This document shows, piece after piece, positions 25,490-36,900 of a stretch of 64,000 bases of DNA. The notes below the pieces were generated by a model. It saw only the letters and a program-made list of their open reading frames with translations. It had not been told where the DNA came from and made no database searches. A program made the translations under genes and the position numbers. Numbering within the stretch: the stretch's first letter is position 1; each line of letters starts with the position of its first letter. The stretch comes from Sipunculus nudus (lineage: Eukaryota; Annelida; Sipuncula; Golfingiida; Sipunculidae), in assembly GCA_026874595.1 (NCBI GenBank), contig CM049314.1, positions 17,104,729 to 17,168,728 on the forward strand. Reading direction: 5' to 3'.

Positions 25490-26090
25490 GTGAGTCTTAC
25501 TATTTACAGTCTGTGTGTAGATTACGAAAGAGAGCGTAAGTCTACCTATTTACAATCGGTGTGTAGATTACGAGAGAGCGTGAGTCTTACCATTTGCAAT
25601 TTGTGTGTAGATAACGAAAGAGAGCGTGTGCCTCACTATTTGCAATTTGTGTGTAGATAACGAAAGATAACGTGTGTCTCACTATTTGCAATTTGTGTGT
25701 AGATTACGAGTGAGAGCGTGTGTCTCACTATTTAATATCTCTGTGTAGATTACGAAAGAGAGCGTGTGTCTTACTATTTGCAATTTGTGTGTAGATTACG
25801 AAAGAGAGCGTTTGTCTCACTATTTGCAATTTGTGTGTAGCTTACGGGAGAGAGTGTGTGCCTCACTATTTACAATCTGTGTGTAGATTACGAGAGAGAG
25901 CGTGAGTCTTTCTATTTACAGTCTGTGTGTAGATTACGAGTGAGAGCGTGTGTCTCACTATTAACAATCTCTGTGTAGATTACGAAAGAGAGCGTGTGTC
26001 TTACAATTTGCAATTTGTGTGTAGATTACGAGAGAGAGAGAGCGTGAGTCTTACCATTTACAATCTGTGTGTAGACCTGTATGGGTGCGT
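25490..26090 (+). repeat. Donor-derived minisatellite after gene B exon 1 (distal copy)
   Basis: About 13 units of ~43-47 bp, each with TTACGAAAGAGAGCGTGTGT..TTTGCAATTTGTGTGTAGA. The unit copies the end of exon 1 (TACGAAAAAGAG) plus the GTGAGT donor and following intron. Several units keep a good donor (GTAAGT, GTGAGT). Confidence 0.85.
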
Positions 26091-27205
26091 GTATATATAT
26101 CTGGGTTGTAATTATCCTTTTATAGCGGCGGTGGTCCTTGTATTACCGCCTGAAAAATATCAGCTTTTCTTATTGTATTATACCAGCATATTACCCGTTC
26201 TTGTACTGAGATGGGTCCACGTGTCCCGTTTGACATTTTCATCCCGGCCCTAGATTACCTCCTAGATACACTAAGTTAATGTAATTTCTGATGGATGGCG
26301 CTGAGAAAAACCTTTTAGATCAAAATCTTGCTTTTCTGAAGCGTAGCCATAGAGATATTGTGTGACAACGAATAAATAACTATGAAACAATACCTAAATA
26401 CCAATAACGTAAATTCTAGCACAGAAAATTTTTTTTTTTCATTGGATATGCCGAGGCTCAGATCAAAGAGAATACGGGATATCGCTTATGCAGCTTCTCG
26501 TGTAGATGGAGGAGAAAAACGACCGGCTGGGGCTGGCGGAAGCTTGTTTGTGCAGGCAAGCATGATTCAGCCGGACACTCATTAACATGGACGAAACTGA
26601 CAGTCCCCACTTTGATAGCGTATACGCGCTATGGAATCTCATTAATTAATATGATCATTAAATAAATACGAGGTTACAATTGTTTCGTACGATGTAGCAT
26701 AATTCAGGGAAACTTGCAAAATATGGCGTTTTTCAATGACTAAAGACCCAGTGTAATTAAATATATCATCCGCTACAATGCAGTTGATTCAAGATCAAAT
26801 TCTAATACAAACTGTGCCGAATACAGAATTTTCTTATGTCTTTTCATGTTCTGTATTATGGTTTAGCAAAGAAAAATAAATATGATGAATGATAAGTATC
26901 AGGATGATCGGCAATTAAAAACACTATGTCCAGTGCCCACACTGCTGTGTTGAATGAATAGGCTGGTCAGGCTGGACGCTAGGGGGCACTAGTTGTTTGC
27001 CTGCAGTTTTTCAAGCAGGCAATCATTTACTGCCTCCACACACGAGAGTATCGGTATAAGCGATATCCCGAATTAGAAGCCATATCTCTACAGGGTAATA
27101 TCTTACATATAGGGTTGAATCATTTTCTCAGTATGTTATAATAGGGCAATAATGTGAAATTTGTCAGTGAATAATGAAGTGTGTTTTTTTAATACATATA
27201 CCTAG

Positions 27206-27300
27206 GTAAATGCGAGAAACCTGAGAAACCACCGACGAAGCCACCCCCACCAACCCCTACACCGAGACCTACAGGATTCCGCCTGGATAAGGCCTGGATG
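27206..27300 (+). pseudogene. Truncated duplicate of gene B exon 2
   Basis: It has the same acceptor as the true exon 2 (TATACCTAG) and the same Pro-rich stalk coding ([15 protein letters not shown]), but the copy stops at GCCTGGATG (27300), where the second duplication unit begins. Reading through gives about 18 more codons and then TGA. A fortuitous GTAATA follows at about 27324, but splicing from it to exon 2 would break the frame. Splicing of the distal exon 1 into this remnant would give only a TM-plus-stalk stub. Confidence 0.75.
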
Positions 27301-27698
27301 CCGGCTTTAGAGTCATTAGGCACGGTAATAAACAGTGAAAGAAACACGCAAAGCATCTGAAAAAATGCTAGTCACGCTCTGTTTCGTCCATGTGATCTTT
27401 TTTACCTCCAGCTCTCTCATAAAACGTGCTAAATAGCTGACTGAATTAATACACCTTTAAGCTGCTTAATATTATCGAGCCCAGTGATCCATGCACGCTG
27501 TCGTTATACTAGGGCTATAGGTACCATTGATGGACGTGTATGTCTTCAGTTCACACACGTACGGTACACTGAGACATACACTTGGTACGTCTTCAACGCC
27601 AGTTGTACCGTTATATAAAAAAACAAACGGAAATAAAAGTTCTACACGAAGGGCTATACAGAAGTCAAAATAAACTGATAAGAGCAGAACCAGACAAA

Positions 27699-27933
27699 AT
27701 GGCGCCTCAAGATGATGAGAGACACAGCCACAAACGGCAAAAGGGATGTTTTGTCAGTCACGTGACATGTACTGTGTTGTTCTTTTGCTTTATTATCGCC
27801 ATCGCGGCAGTGGGTCTCGGGGCGTATTTTGGACGTCCGCCATGTCCTAAATGTGACATCACATGCCCGGAACCTCCGTCACCGGAACAGCTTTGGGAGG
27901 ACTGTAAAGAGACTGCAGCTTACGAGAAAGAGT
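27699..27933 (+). CDS. Gene B exon 1 (proximal copy): tail, signal-anchor and stalk
   Basis: ATG at 27699 starts [18 protein letters not shown], followed by a ~27-residue hydrophobic segment ([19 protein letters not shown] core) and Cys-rich [14 protein letters not shown]. The exon ends in phase 1 at GTGAGT (27934) and joins exon 2 at 29650, rebuilding a Cys codon. Frame upstream of the ATG is open but has no earlier ATG. Short basic tail plus TM at the N-terminus is the type II topology of APN. Confidence 0.85.
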
Positions 27934-30900
27934 GTGAGTCTTACTATTTGCAGTCTGTGTGTAGATTACGAAAGAGAGCGTAAGTCTAACTATTTACAAT
28001 CGGTGTGTACATTACGAGAGAGCGTGAGTCTTACCATTTGCAATTTGTGTGTAGATAACGAAAGAGAGCGTGTGCCTCACTATTTGCAATTTGTGTGTAG
28101 ATAACGAAAGATAACGTGTGTCTCACTATTTGCAATTTGTGTGTAGATTACGAGTGAGAGCGTGTGTCTCACTATTTAATATCTCTGTGTAGATTACGAA
28201 AGAGAGCGTGTGTCTTACTATTTGCAATTTGTGTGTAGATTACGAAAGAGAGCGTTTGTCTCACTATTTGCAATTTGTGTGTAGCTTACGGGAGAGAGTG
28301 TGTGCCTCACTATTTACAATCTGTGTGTAGATTACGAGAGAGAGCGTGAGTCTTTCTATTTACAGTCTGTGTGTAGATTACGAGTGAGAGCGTGTGTCTC
28401 ACTATTAACAATCTCTGTGTAGATTACGAAAGAGAGCGTGTGTCTTACAATTTGCAATTTGTGTGTAGATTACGAGAGAGAGAGAGCGTGAGTCTTACCA
28501 TTTACAATCTGTGTGTAGACCTGTATGGGTGCGTGTATATATATCTGGGTTGTAATTATCCTTTTATAGCGGCGGTGGTCCTTGTATTACCGCCTGAAAA
28601 ATATCAGCTTTTCTTATTGTATTATACCAGCATATAACCCGTTCTTGTACTGAGATGGGTCCACGTGTCCCGTTTGACATTTTCATCCCGGCCCTAGATT
28701 ACCTCCTAGATACACTAAGTTAATGTAATTTCTGATGGATGGCGCTGAGAAAAACCTTTTAGATCAAAATCTTGCTTTTCTGAAGCGTAGCCATAGAGAT
28801 ATTGTGTGACAACGAATAAATAACTATGAAACAATACCTAAATACCAATAACGTAAATTCTAGCACAGAAAATTTTTTTTTTTCATTGGATATGCCGAGG
28901 CTCAGATCAAAGAGAATACGGGATATCGCTTATGCAGCTTCTCGTGTAGATGGAGGAGAAAAACGACCGGCTGGGGCTGGCGGAAGCTTGTTTGTGCAGG
29001 CAAGCATGATTCAGCCGGACACTCATTAACATGGACGAAACTGACAGTCCCCACTTTGATAGCGTATACGCGCTATGGAATCTCATTAATTAATATGATC
29101 ATTAAATAAATACGAGGTTACAATTGTTTCGTACGATGTAGCATAATTCAGGGAAACTTGCAAAATATGGCGTTTTTCAATGACTAAAGACCCAGTGTAA
29201 TTAAATATATCATCCGCTACAATGCAGTTGATTCAAGATCAAATTCTAAAACAAACTGTGCCGAATACAGAATTTTCTTATGTCTTTTCATGTTCTGTAT
29301 TATGGTTTAGCAAAGAAAAATAAATATGATGAATGATAAGTATCAGGATGATCGGCAATTAAAAACACTATGTCCAGTGCCCACACTGCTGTGTTGAATG
29401 AATAGGCTGGTCAGGCTGGACGCTAGGGGGCACTAGTTGTTTGCCTGCAGTTTTTCAAGCAGGCAATCATTTACTGCCTCCACACACGAGAGTATCGGTA
29501 TAAGCGATATCCCGAATTAGAAGCCATATCTCTACAGGGTAATATCTTACATATAGGGTTGAATCATTTTCTCAGTATGTTATAATAGGGCAATAATGTG
29601 AAATTTGTCAGTGAATAATGAAGTGTGTTTTTTTAATACATATACCTAGGTAAATGCGAGAAACCTGAGAAACCACCGACGAAGCCACCCCCACCAACCC
29701 CTACACCGAGACCTACAGGATTCCGCCTGGATAAGGCCTGGATGCCTGAACACTACAACATCCAGCTCAAACCGGATATTTATGGCCCAACGCCTTCACT
29801 GAAAGCCACCGGCCGCGTACAGATCTGGGTCACGTGCGCCAGAGCCACTGACACTCTTACTCTCCACATCTCAAAGTTGGACATCAACCAGTCCAGTATT
29901 GAGTTCAGAGAAGAAGGGCCAGGTGGCCCCACCGTCGAGTACAATGGATGGGAGGAGGATAAAGTGAGGGAATTTTTTATTCTGAGACTCCGCGCGAACT
30001 CTACGGCAGGGGGCGCATATTATTTCAGCGTACAATACAATGCGAGTCTGAACCACAAGGACCTGTACGGATTCTACGTCAACAGTTACTTACAGAATGG
30101 TACCAAAAGGTGAGATAAACAGAAATACATGGAAATATGAAAACTGTATTGAAGTTAGAGAGCAATCGATCGAAGAGCAAACACCTCCGCCACAACCAGA
30201 TTTCTCTCTAGATCCTTCAGCAGAGATCGAGGTCCTGCCAACTAAAGTGTTTAATCAGAACTGGCCTTATCTTACTAAGACATCTGCTTTCAGATAAACT
30301 GCAAGATACTAAAATAGTTTATGCAATTCCCTGGTAATAATCTACTAAAGAACACATGACAGATAAAAAAAAAAAAAGTTGTTATTGATGAACATATTCA
30401 TATTAGATTTAAGGGTGTACATACAGTACATACCCACAGTAGATGAAAATGTCATAAATGATATAAATATCATATAATAAATTTTAAGAATCCGTAAACT
30501 GTATGAAATGTTCCTGCTACTGATCAGTTACTGCAAAAAGTTCATCCAATTATTTTTGTGTCTTGTCATGATCGTCGATAAGTAAATGACAAACTCTTCT
30601 AAAAGTATCATTTAATATGAAAATGACACGTGTAATGACAAATGAACACACACGTAACGAAATATTTTGCGCTGCTGCTCATATGTACATGCTGATATTA
30701 TTATACTAATAAATGTAACTATGTACGATTGTAGGGTTCTCCCAAAGATTAAAATACAACAGCACCTCGGTTTAAGAATATATTACCAAAATGACTTAAA
30801 CTATCACTATGAAGATTAAACATACAATCCTGCAATTCCTTGGACCAAACCTGATTAGCAAATGCCTCAACAGTCACTGTGGGTACTTCGAAAATAGTTC

Positions 30901-33900
30901 CCCTTATGTCGACTCTTAATCTCATAACTAATCTAACAATATATCTTGCTAGAGATTGTGGCCTCTCGGAAAATATATTAGGCAGCAGCTGTGCTGATCC
31001 CGCAATGTTTGAGTCAGTTTGATAAATCTCAATGTGTGACTGGTGGACATTCACCTACTAACACAGCCAAACGATCAAATGTCTGCCCTGTTCGAGTAAG
31101 CAACATTATACTGTTCTTTTTTACTGTATATTTTTACGTGCGCTCTGACCTGGAGATTTTAAATTTATTTTAAATCTGGGAATTCTGGATACAGTATTTT
31201 CTTCGTTAAGCATATAAAAGTAAGACGACACCCAAGATATATAAAATGTGATGTCATATTTTATCAAAACTGAAAATCAAAATGCAGTTGTTTATTTACT
31301 GACTGCTGAACCTACCTGTGGTACATTTTAAATACACATCACTTAAAATTTTTCTCTCGACCTTTGGCATATTTTTAATGTGACGTTTCATCTTAGTCAT
31401 TTGAAGCAAGCCACCCCGCAACACGTGGACTGTTTTAATCTTTGTTGGAGCTGGGTCTAGTTTAACGGCTGTCTTTTATGATTTAACTTTCTAAAATTTC
31501 ACTGAAATTTCAGCTTAGGTTAGATAACATTAATCGTTATAATCATACAGGAATATAAAATATTAACTATATACTTATTTAATATCTGCATTTGCTTTAC
31601 TGTGCTGATCACTGTTTACTATGATAACATGCCTAAATTACATTAAAAACTGCTAAGGTTCACAGCCATGAAAAATAGACTGATCATAATATCAAAGTAA
31701 TCTTTGAAATGATGAAATGGGTTGAAAAATTTAAGGGAAATACGACTTTGAAAAAAAATAAGCATTACTACATTTGTGCCTGAAATGGTAATCCTATTAT
31801 TCATTTATATAATTTTATTTATTATAAGTAAATTTGTTCCCTGGTGTTTAGTTTAACGCATAGTGGAAAGCTTAAAAAATTACATAGTTATACTTTCCAT
31901 GAGTAAAATGCTAGATTGTACCATCACGCAAGAATTCCATTTAAAGCTGTAAAGTAAGAAAAAATTGTGATAGGGATGCCTGGTGTCTCTGGAATAAATT
32001 TCACCCATATCACATACCTAATCAGATCTGCTTTTCAGGCCTTGCTGAGTTTTATCAATTAAATGTCATATAATTGCGGTTTGATTTTTATCATGTCAGG
32101 TACGCCGCCACGACTCAGTTTTCACGTACCTACGCCAGACGAGCTTTCCCATGCTTTGATGAACCAGGATTTAAGGCTACGTTCAACGTGACCTTGATCA
32201 GGAAACCGGGATACACTGCGCTGTCTAACATGGAGCGTATAGAGTCAAGATCTAGGTAAATGTCTTACATATTTTATCGTTACTTTTAATACTTTACGAC
32301 GTCCCAGCCCGCAGTATCTTATTTTACAGATTGTTTATGAATTTATCACAAGGCTTCAGCAGCGTCACCTGTTATGATACTGTATTGAGGAACATGCAGA
32401 ATTATAACTCGATGTTTTCCTCGGTTCTCTACAAACACAAAAAAGTAATCCGATTTAAAATTAAAGGGAAAAGTATACATTTGTAAAAAGAAAACTTCTG
32501 CCATCATTAATAAATAACGAACTCCATTAAAACATAATGAATATTCACTATATATCCTTTAAAATATTGACTAGCTTTAACATTCTGGTATGTTAAAGTT
32601 AGTTAAGTAGTACTCAGTCCAATCAAAGGCTCCCACAGCTTATTCAGATCCACGAAACTTACAAAATAATGAGGTGCAATTATTAAGGAAAGAAAAGCAA
32701 ATTTTAATTCAACTGGATGACAATGCATGATGTTAGAAAGACCGCTATAATTGATATTTAATTAGACTTATGTTGTTATTTCTGTATTTACGTTTTTATA
32801 ATTCAGTCCTGGTGGATATGCGGCCGACGATTTCAAGAAGTCCTTGCCCATGTCCACGTATTTGGTGGCATTTGCCGTGTTTGACTTCGCTTCAAAGTCC
32901 TTCACGACGCCGAGGGGAACGTTTGTAAGTGTGATAACAAAAATCAAACACAGTAGGGTGTTACAGAGGTTACTTGGATAAAAAATAATACATGTATAAG
33001 GCCAAAAAAATTAATGGTATGGGTCTCAAGCACCGCCCGCATCAATTTTAAACCCACGCATCAAAACTTTTTATTTTGATTTTCAATAAAAACTTTCCAG
33101 TTTTGAGCTGCTGCCGCTCCGACATTTCTTTCAAGAAGATAAAACCATACAATTTCCTTTGTTTTGTAGTGCTTTTACTTATTTAGCAAAATAAAACTGT
33201 TATTTTCATGCTTTTCTTTTATCATTTGCATTTTTATCGAAACATACCAAAATATTTAAAATAAAAAAAAGCGCCCGCCCGCATTGATTTCTGAAAAAAA
33301 GTGCCTGAGAACCATACCTTTTTTTATTTTGGCCTAATATAATTGAAATTATAACATAGTATAACATTAATAGAGATAGGATTATGCAAGTAAACCGTAC
33401 CTTCAGCTAAAGAAGAATAAATATATATTTAGTGTATCATAATGAACTGAAAGTTACCAGATTATGGATAATCAAGGAAATGGAAAACGATATCCGACAT
33501 TGGAATCACAAAATATTGATGTAAGGCCAAAAAAATAAAGGTATGGTTCTCAGGCACTTTTTTTAGAAATCAGTGCGGGCGGGCGTTTTTTTTTTTTTTT
33601 TTTATTTTTTACCTTTTCTGTATGTTTCGATTTAAATGCTATATGATGATAAGGAAAAGCATGAAAATAACAAATTTTTTTGCTAAACAGGTAAAAGCTC
33701 TACATAAATTGTATGAGTTTTCTTCTTGAAAGATAAAAATCAAAATAAAAATTGTTGATGCAGAGGGTTAACGTTGACGCGGGCGGTGCATGAGAACCAT
33801 ACCTTTTATTATTATTTTTTTTTTGGCCTAAGAATTTACCTCTATGAGGAAATTTTATTCAGATGCGTGCCTGGTCGCGACCTGATTACGTGAACCAGCT

Positions 33901-36900
33901 AGACTACAGCTTGGGTATCAGCGGTCTGCTGTTGGAGGCCTTCCAGGATTACACTGGCTTGGCGCAACCATTATCAAAGACAGGTAAGGGAAAGTCTAGC
34001 CGTGACAACCCGACTCAGTAGGCAATCGGATAATTGGGTTGGTAAGTCGTGATATACTAGTAATATGAAGGAATGTATTGCAGTGGTCTTGCTTCTGATT
34101 GCATTCATTTTATAGTTAACGGCCCATAATCTCAATATTATGCTTAGAATGGTGAATAAACACAATAGTATATAAACGAGCTCGCAACTAAAACTGAAAC
34201 ACCGTCTCCATGGACACGGGTCATTTCCGGTGTCGCCTGCAAGTTGCCTGCGTCCTGTAACCCGTACGAGCCATGCTTGTGTTCATGCTGTCATAAATTC
34301 AACAAACATGCTGAGGGGTTTACCAATGTGCTGGGTTAAACAGGAACTTTTCTCCCTCATATTTGGTATTATTAGAAAGTATACAAAAAGCGCCAACGAA
34401 TGGTCTGGTTTATGTTGATTTACAGTGTACCTGTAGCCCATGAAGAGTTGTCAGAAATGAAGAAAATATTTGCATCTTCATAAGGCCTAATAATGCTTTC
34501 CTCAGACGTGGATGTCAAGACACTCTGGCACCAGTAATCTGGTCGTAATGCCAGATAGCGCCAGATCGGCCCTCTGCCATTATGGCCAGATTACTGGCTT
34601 GCCAGAGTGCCTGGACATCTAACTCTGAGGATCGCATTATAAGGCCCCATGATGATGCAAATATTTTCGTCATTTTTGACAACGCCTCATTGCTTAAAAG
34701 TATCGTGTCACTTCAAATAAACCCACTAGACCTTTTAATAAGTTTCTTATCTCTCCAACGACACCTACCATGTGTGTGAAATATCCGTTATAACCCAATA
34801 TATTCGTATATTATTCTGCATGTATGGGAGATTTCTGCCTTCGGTCTGCCTGCTGACTGTATGCGGAGATACGGTTATAACGCGTGGCGTTGACTTGCAG
34901 GGCGGTTCTAAATTTGGCTTGTGTCACGACTCAGTGGGGGGCCTAACTGAGTCGTGTTTGTCACGGCTAAATGCCAGAGGGTCAATATGACGCTAAGGAA
35001 AGTCGTGACGTCATTAACGTGTTGATACAAAATGCCTCAGTCCATAATTTACGTTAATACAACAGCCCTTTTTATTCGGTCGGCTCAGGGAACAGCCAGT
35101 AAGGATATTTGCTTTTTAGGGACACGGACCTGAACTCGAGGGTCCAAGACTCCAACTTGTACTCGGATCCGGAGGTAAGGACTCGAGAAAATAAAGCCGA
35201 GTCCATTTTGAGTTCAATAAAAAAGATTCTGTCACTTAATTTAAAGACATATAAACATTATTTTTACCAACGTTTGCTTAGCATCGGGGATTATAAATGT
35301 AATTAACCATTATAGTAAAAGCGTGTGTGAACCAATTTATAAATGTACATGATAATCTGAAATTCATATTTTAAATTAATTTTTGGGATAGTTGTATTGG
35401 ATTTGGACTCGGACATCGACTCAGGTTCTAAATTACTCGGACTTGAAGAAAGTTGACTTGGACCCTGACCTCAAGGATTTGGACTTGGATTCGCCATCCC
35501 CCCCCCCCCCTTTATTCGATTCTGAATCCACCAAAAAAAAAACAAAAAAAAACATGATGCAATTGGGGAAATGTGTTTGGTTTGATATGGTAACCTGCAT
35601 TGCAGCAGTGAATTCGAAATCCCCCCCAACATACGAGGAGCCTTATGAAATTATGACAAATCAATAAATAAAATAGTTTAAAGGCTACAGTGAACGAAAT
35701 TTTAATATATGTCCTCTTATATTATCAGGAGTGAGTGAGTATTTTAAAATCATCCCACTGTGCCTATGAACTGAGAGAAATAATTGATAAATAGACAGGT
35801 AGAAAATGTTCAGTAGATCCAGGTGTAATAATTTAAAATGTTTCTTAATCGTTTGAAATATTACTGTTTTAATCTTTGATCAGAGGATGAAGCCGACCAT
35901 AAGCCATAAACAGAGAATACAAGTGGATATAAGGGAGTCCACTTTTAAACTAATGTTATTCATTTTGTGTTCAGACCAGATTGCTGTTCCCAGCCTGCGT
36001 CCTGGTGGGATGGAGAACTGGGGGATGATAACGTACCGAGAGCCCTACTTCCTGTATCACCCTCAGTACAGCTCCACCAGCGACCAGATAGCCCTGGCTA
36101 ACTACATCAGTCACGAAATATCACACACGGTAAGGATGGTCTATCAAATATCACACGCGATATGGCTGATCTATCCAATACCGAACACGGTAAACCTGGT
36201 CTATCAAATATCACACACGATTAGACTGGTCTATAAAATATCACACACGATATGGCTGATCTATCAAATACCACACGCGATATGGCTGATCTATCGAATA
36301 CCATGCACGGTAAGACTGGTCTATTAAATATCACACACGATTAGACTGGTCTATCAATTATATCACACTTTAAGGTTTGTCTATCAAATACCACACAGGA
36401 TAAGGCTGATCTATCAAATATCTCACACTGTAATGCTGATCTATCAAATATCTCGCACGGTAAGACTGGTCTATCAAATATCACATACGGTAAGGCTGGT
36501 CTATCAAATATCACAAACGGTAAGGCTGGTCTATCAAATACCACATATGATAAGACTGGTCTATCAAATATCACACACGGTAAGACTGGTCTGTCAAATA
36601 TCACACATGATAAGGCTGGCCTATCAAACATCACACACGGTTAGACTGGTCTATCAAACATCACACACGGTAAGACTGGTCTATCAAACATCACACACGG
36701 TAAGACTGGTCTATCAAATATCACACACGCTAAGACTGGTCTGTCAAACATAACACACGGTAAGACTGGTCTATCAAATATCACACACGGTAAGACTGGT
36801 CTGTCAAACATAACACACGGTAAGACTGGTCTATCAAATATCACAAACGGTAAGGCTGGTCTGTCAAACATCACACACGTAAGGCTGGTCTATCAAACAT

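Larger units (their letters stand above)
24857..29744. repeat. 2444-bp tandem duplication: promoter, exon 1, intron 1 and start of exon 2
   Basis: Unit 1 is 24857-27300 and unit 2 is 27301-29744. The join reads GCCTGGATG|CCGGCTTTAG. The copies differ at only a handful of positions noticed by eye (e.g. GTG/GCG codon 2, TTTACAG/TTTGCAG in intron 1). A recent unequal event or a haplotype-merge error would both give this. Confidence 0.93.

Noticed and set aside
25540-26253. Open frames rich in [15 protein letters not shown]
   Set aside because: They are translations of the ~45-bp donor array of intron 1.
30749-31054. 101-codon - strand open frame in gene B intron 2
   Set aside because: No recognisable motif or supporting splice context. 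It could be a remnant of something but is not supportable.
36341-36874. Open frames on both strands with 10-residue repeats (e.g. [20 protein letters not shown])
   Set aside because: They are produced by the 30-nt donor array. Only the stretch up to about 36325 in the exon 6 frame could matter, through alternative donors.
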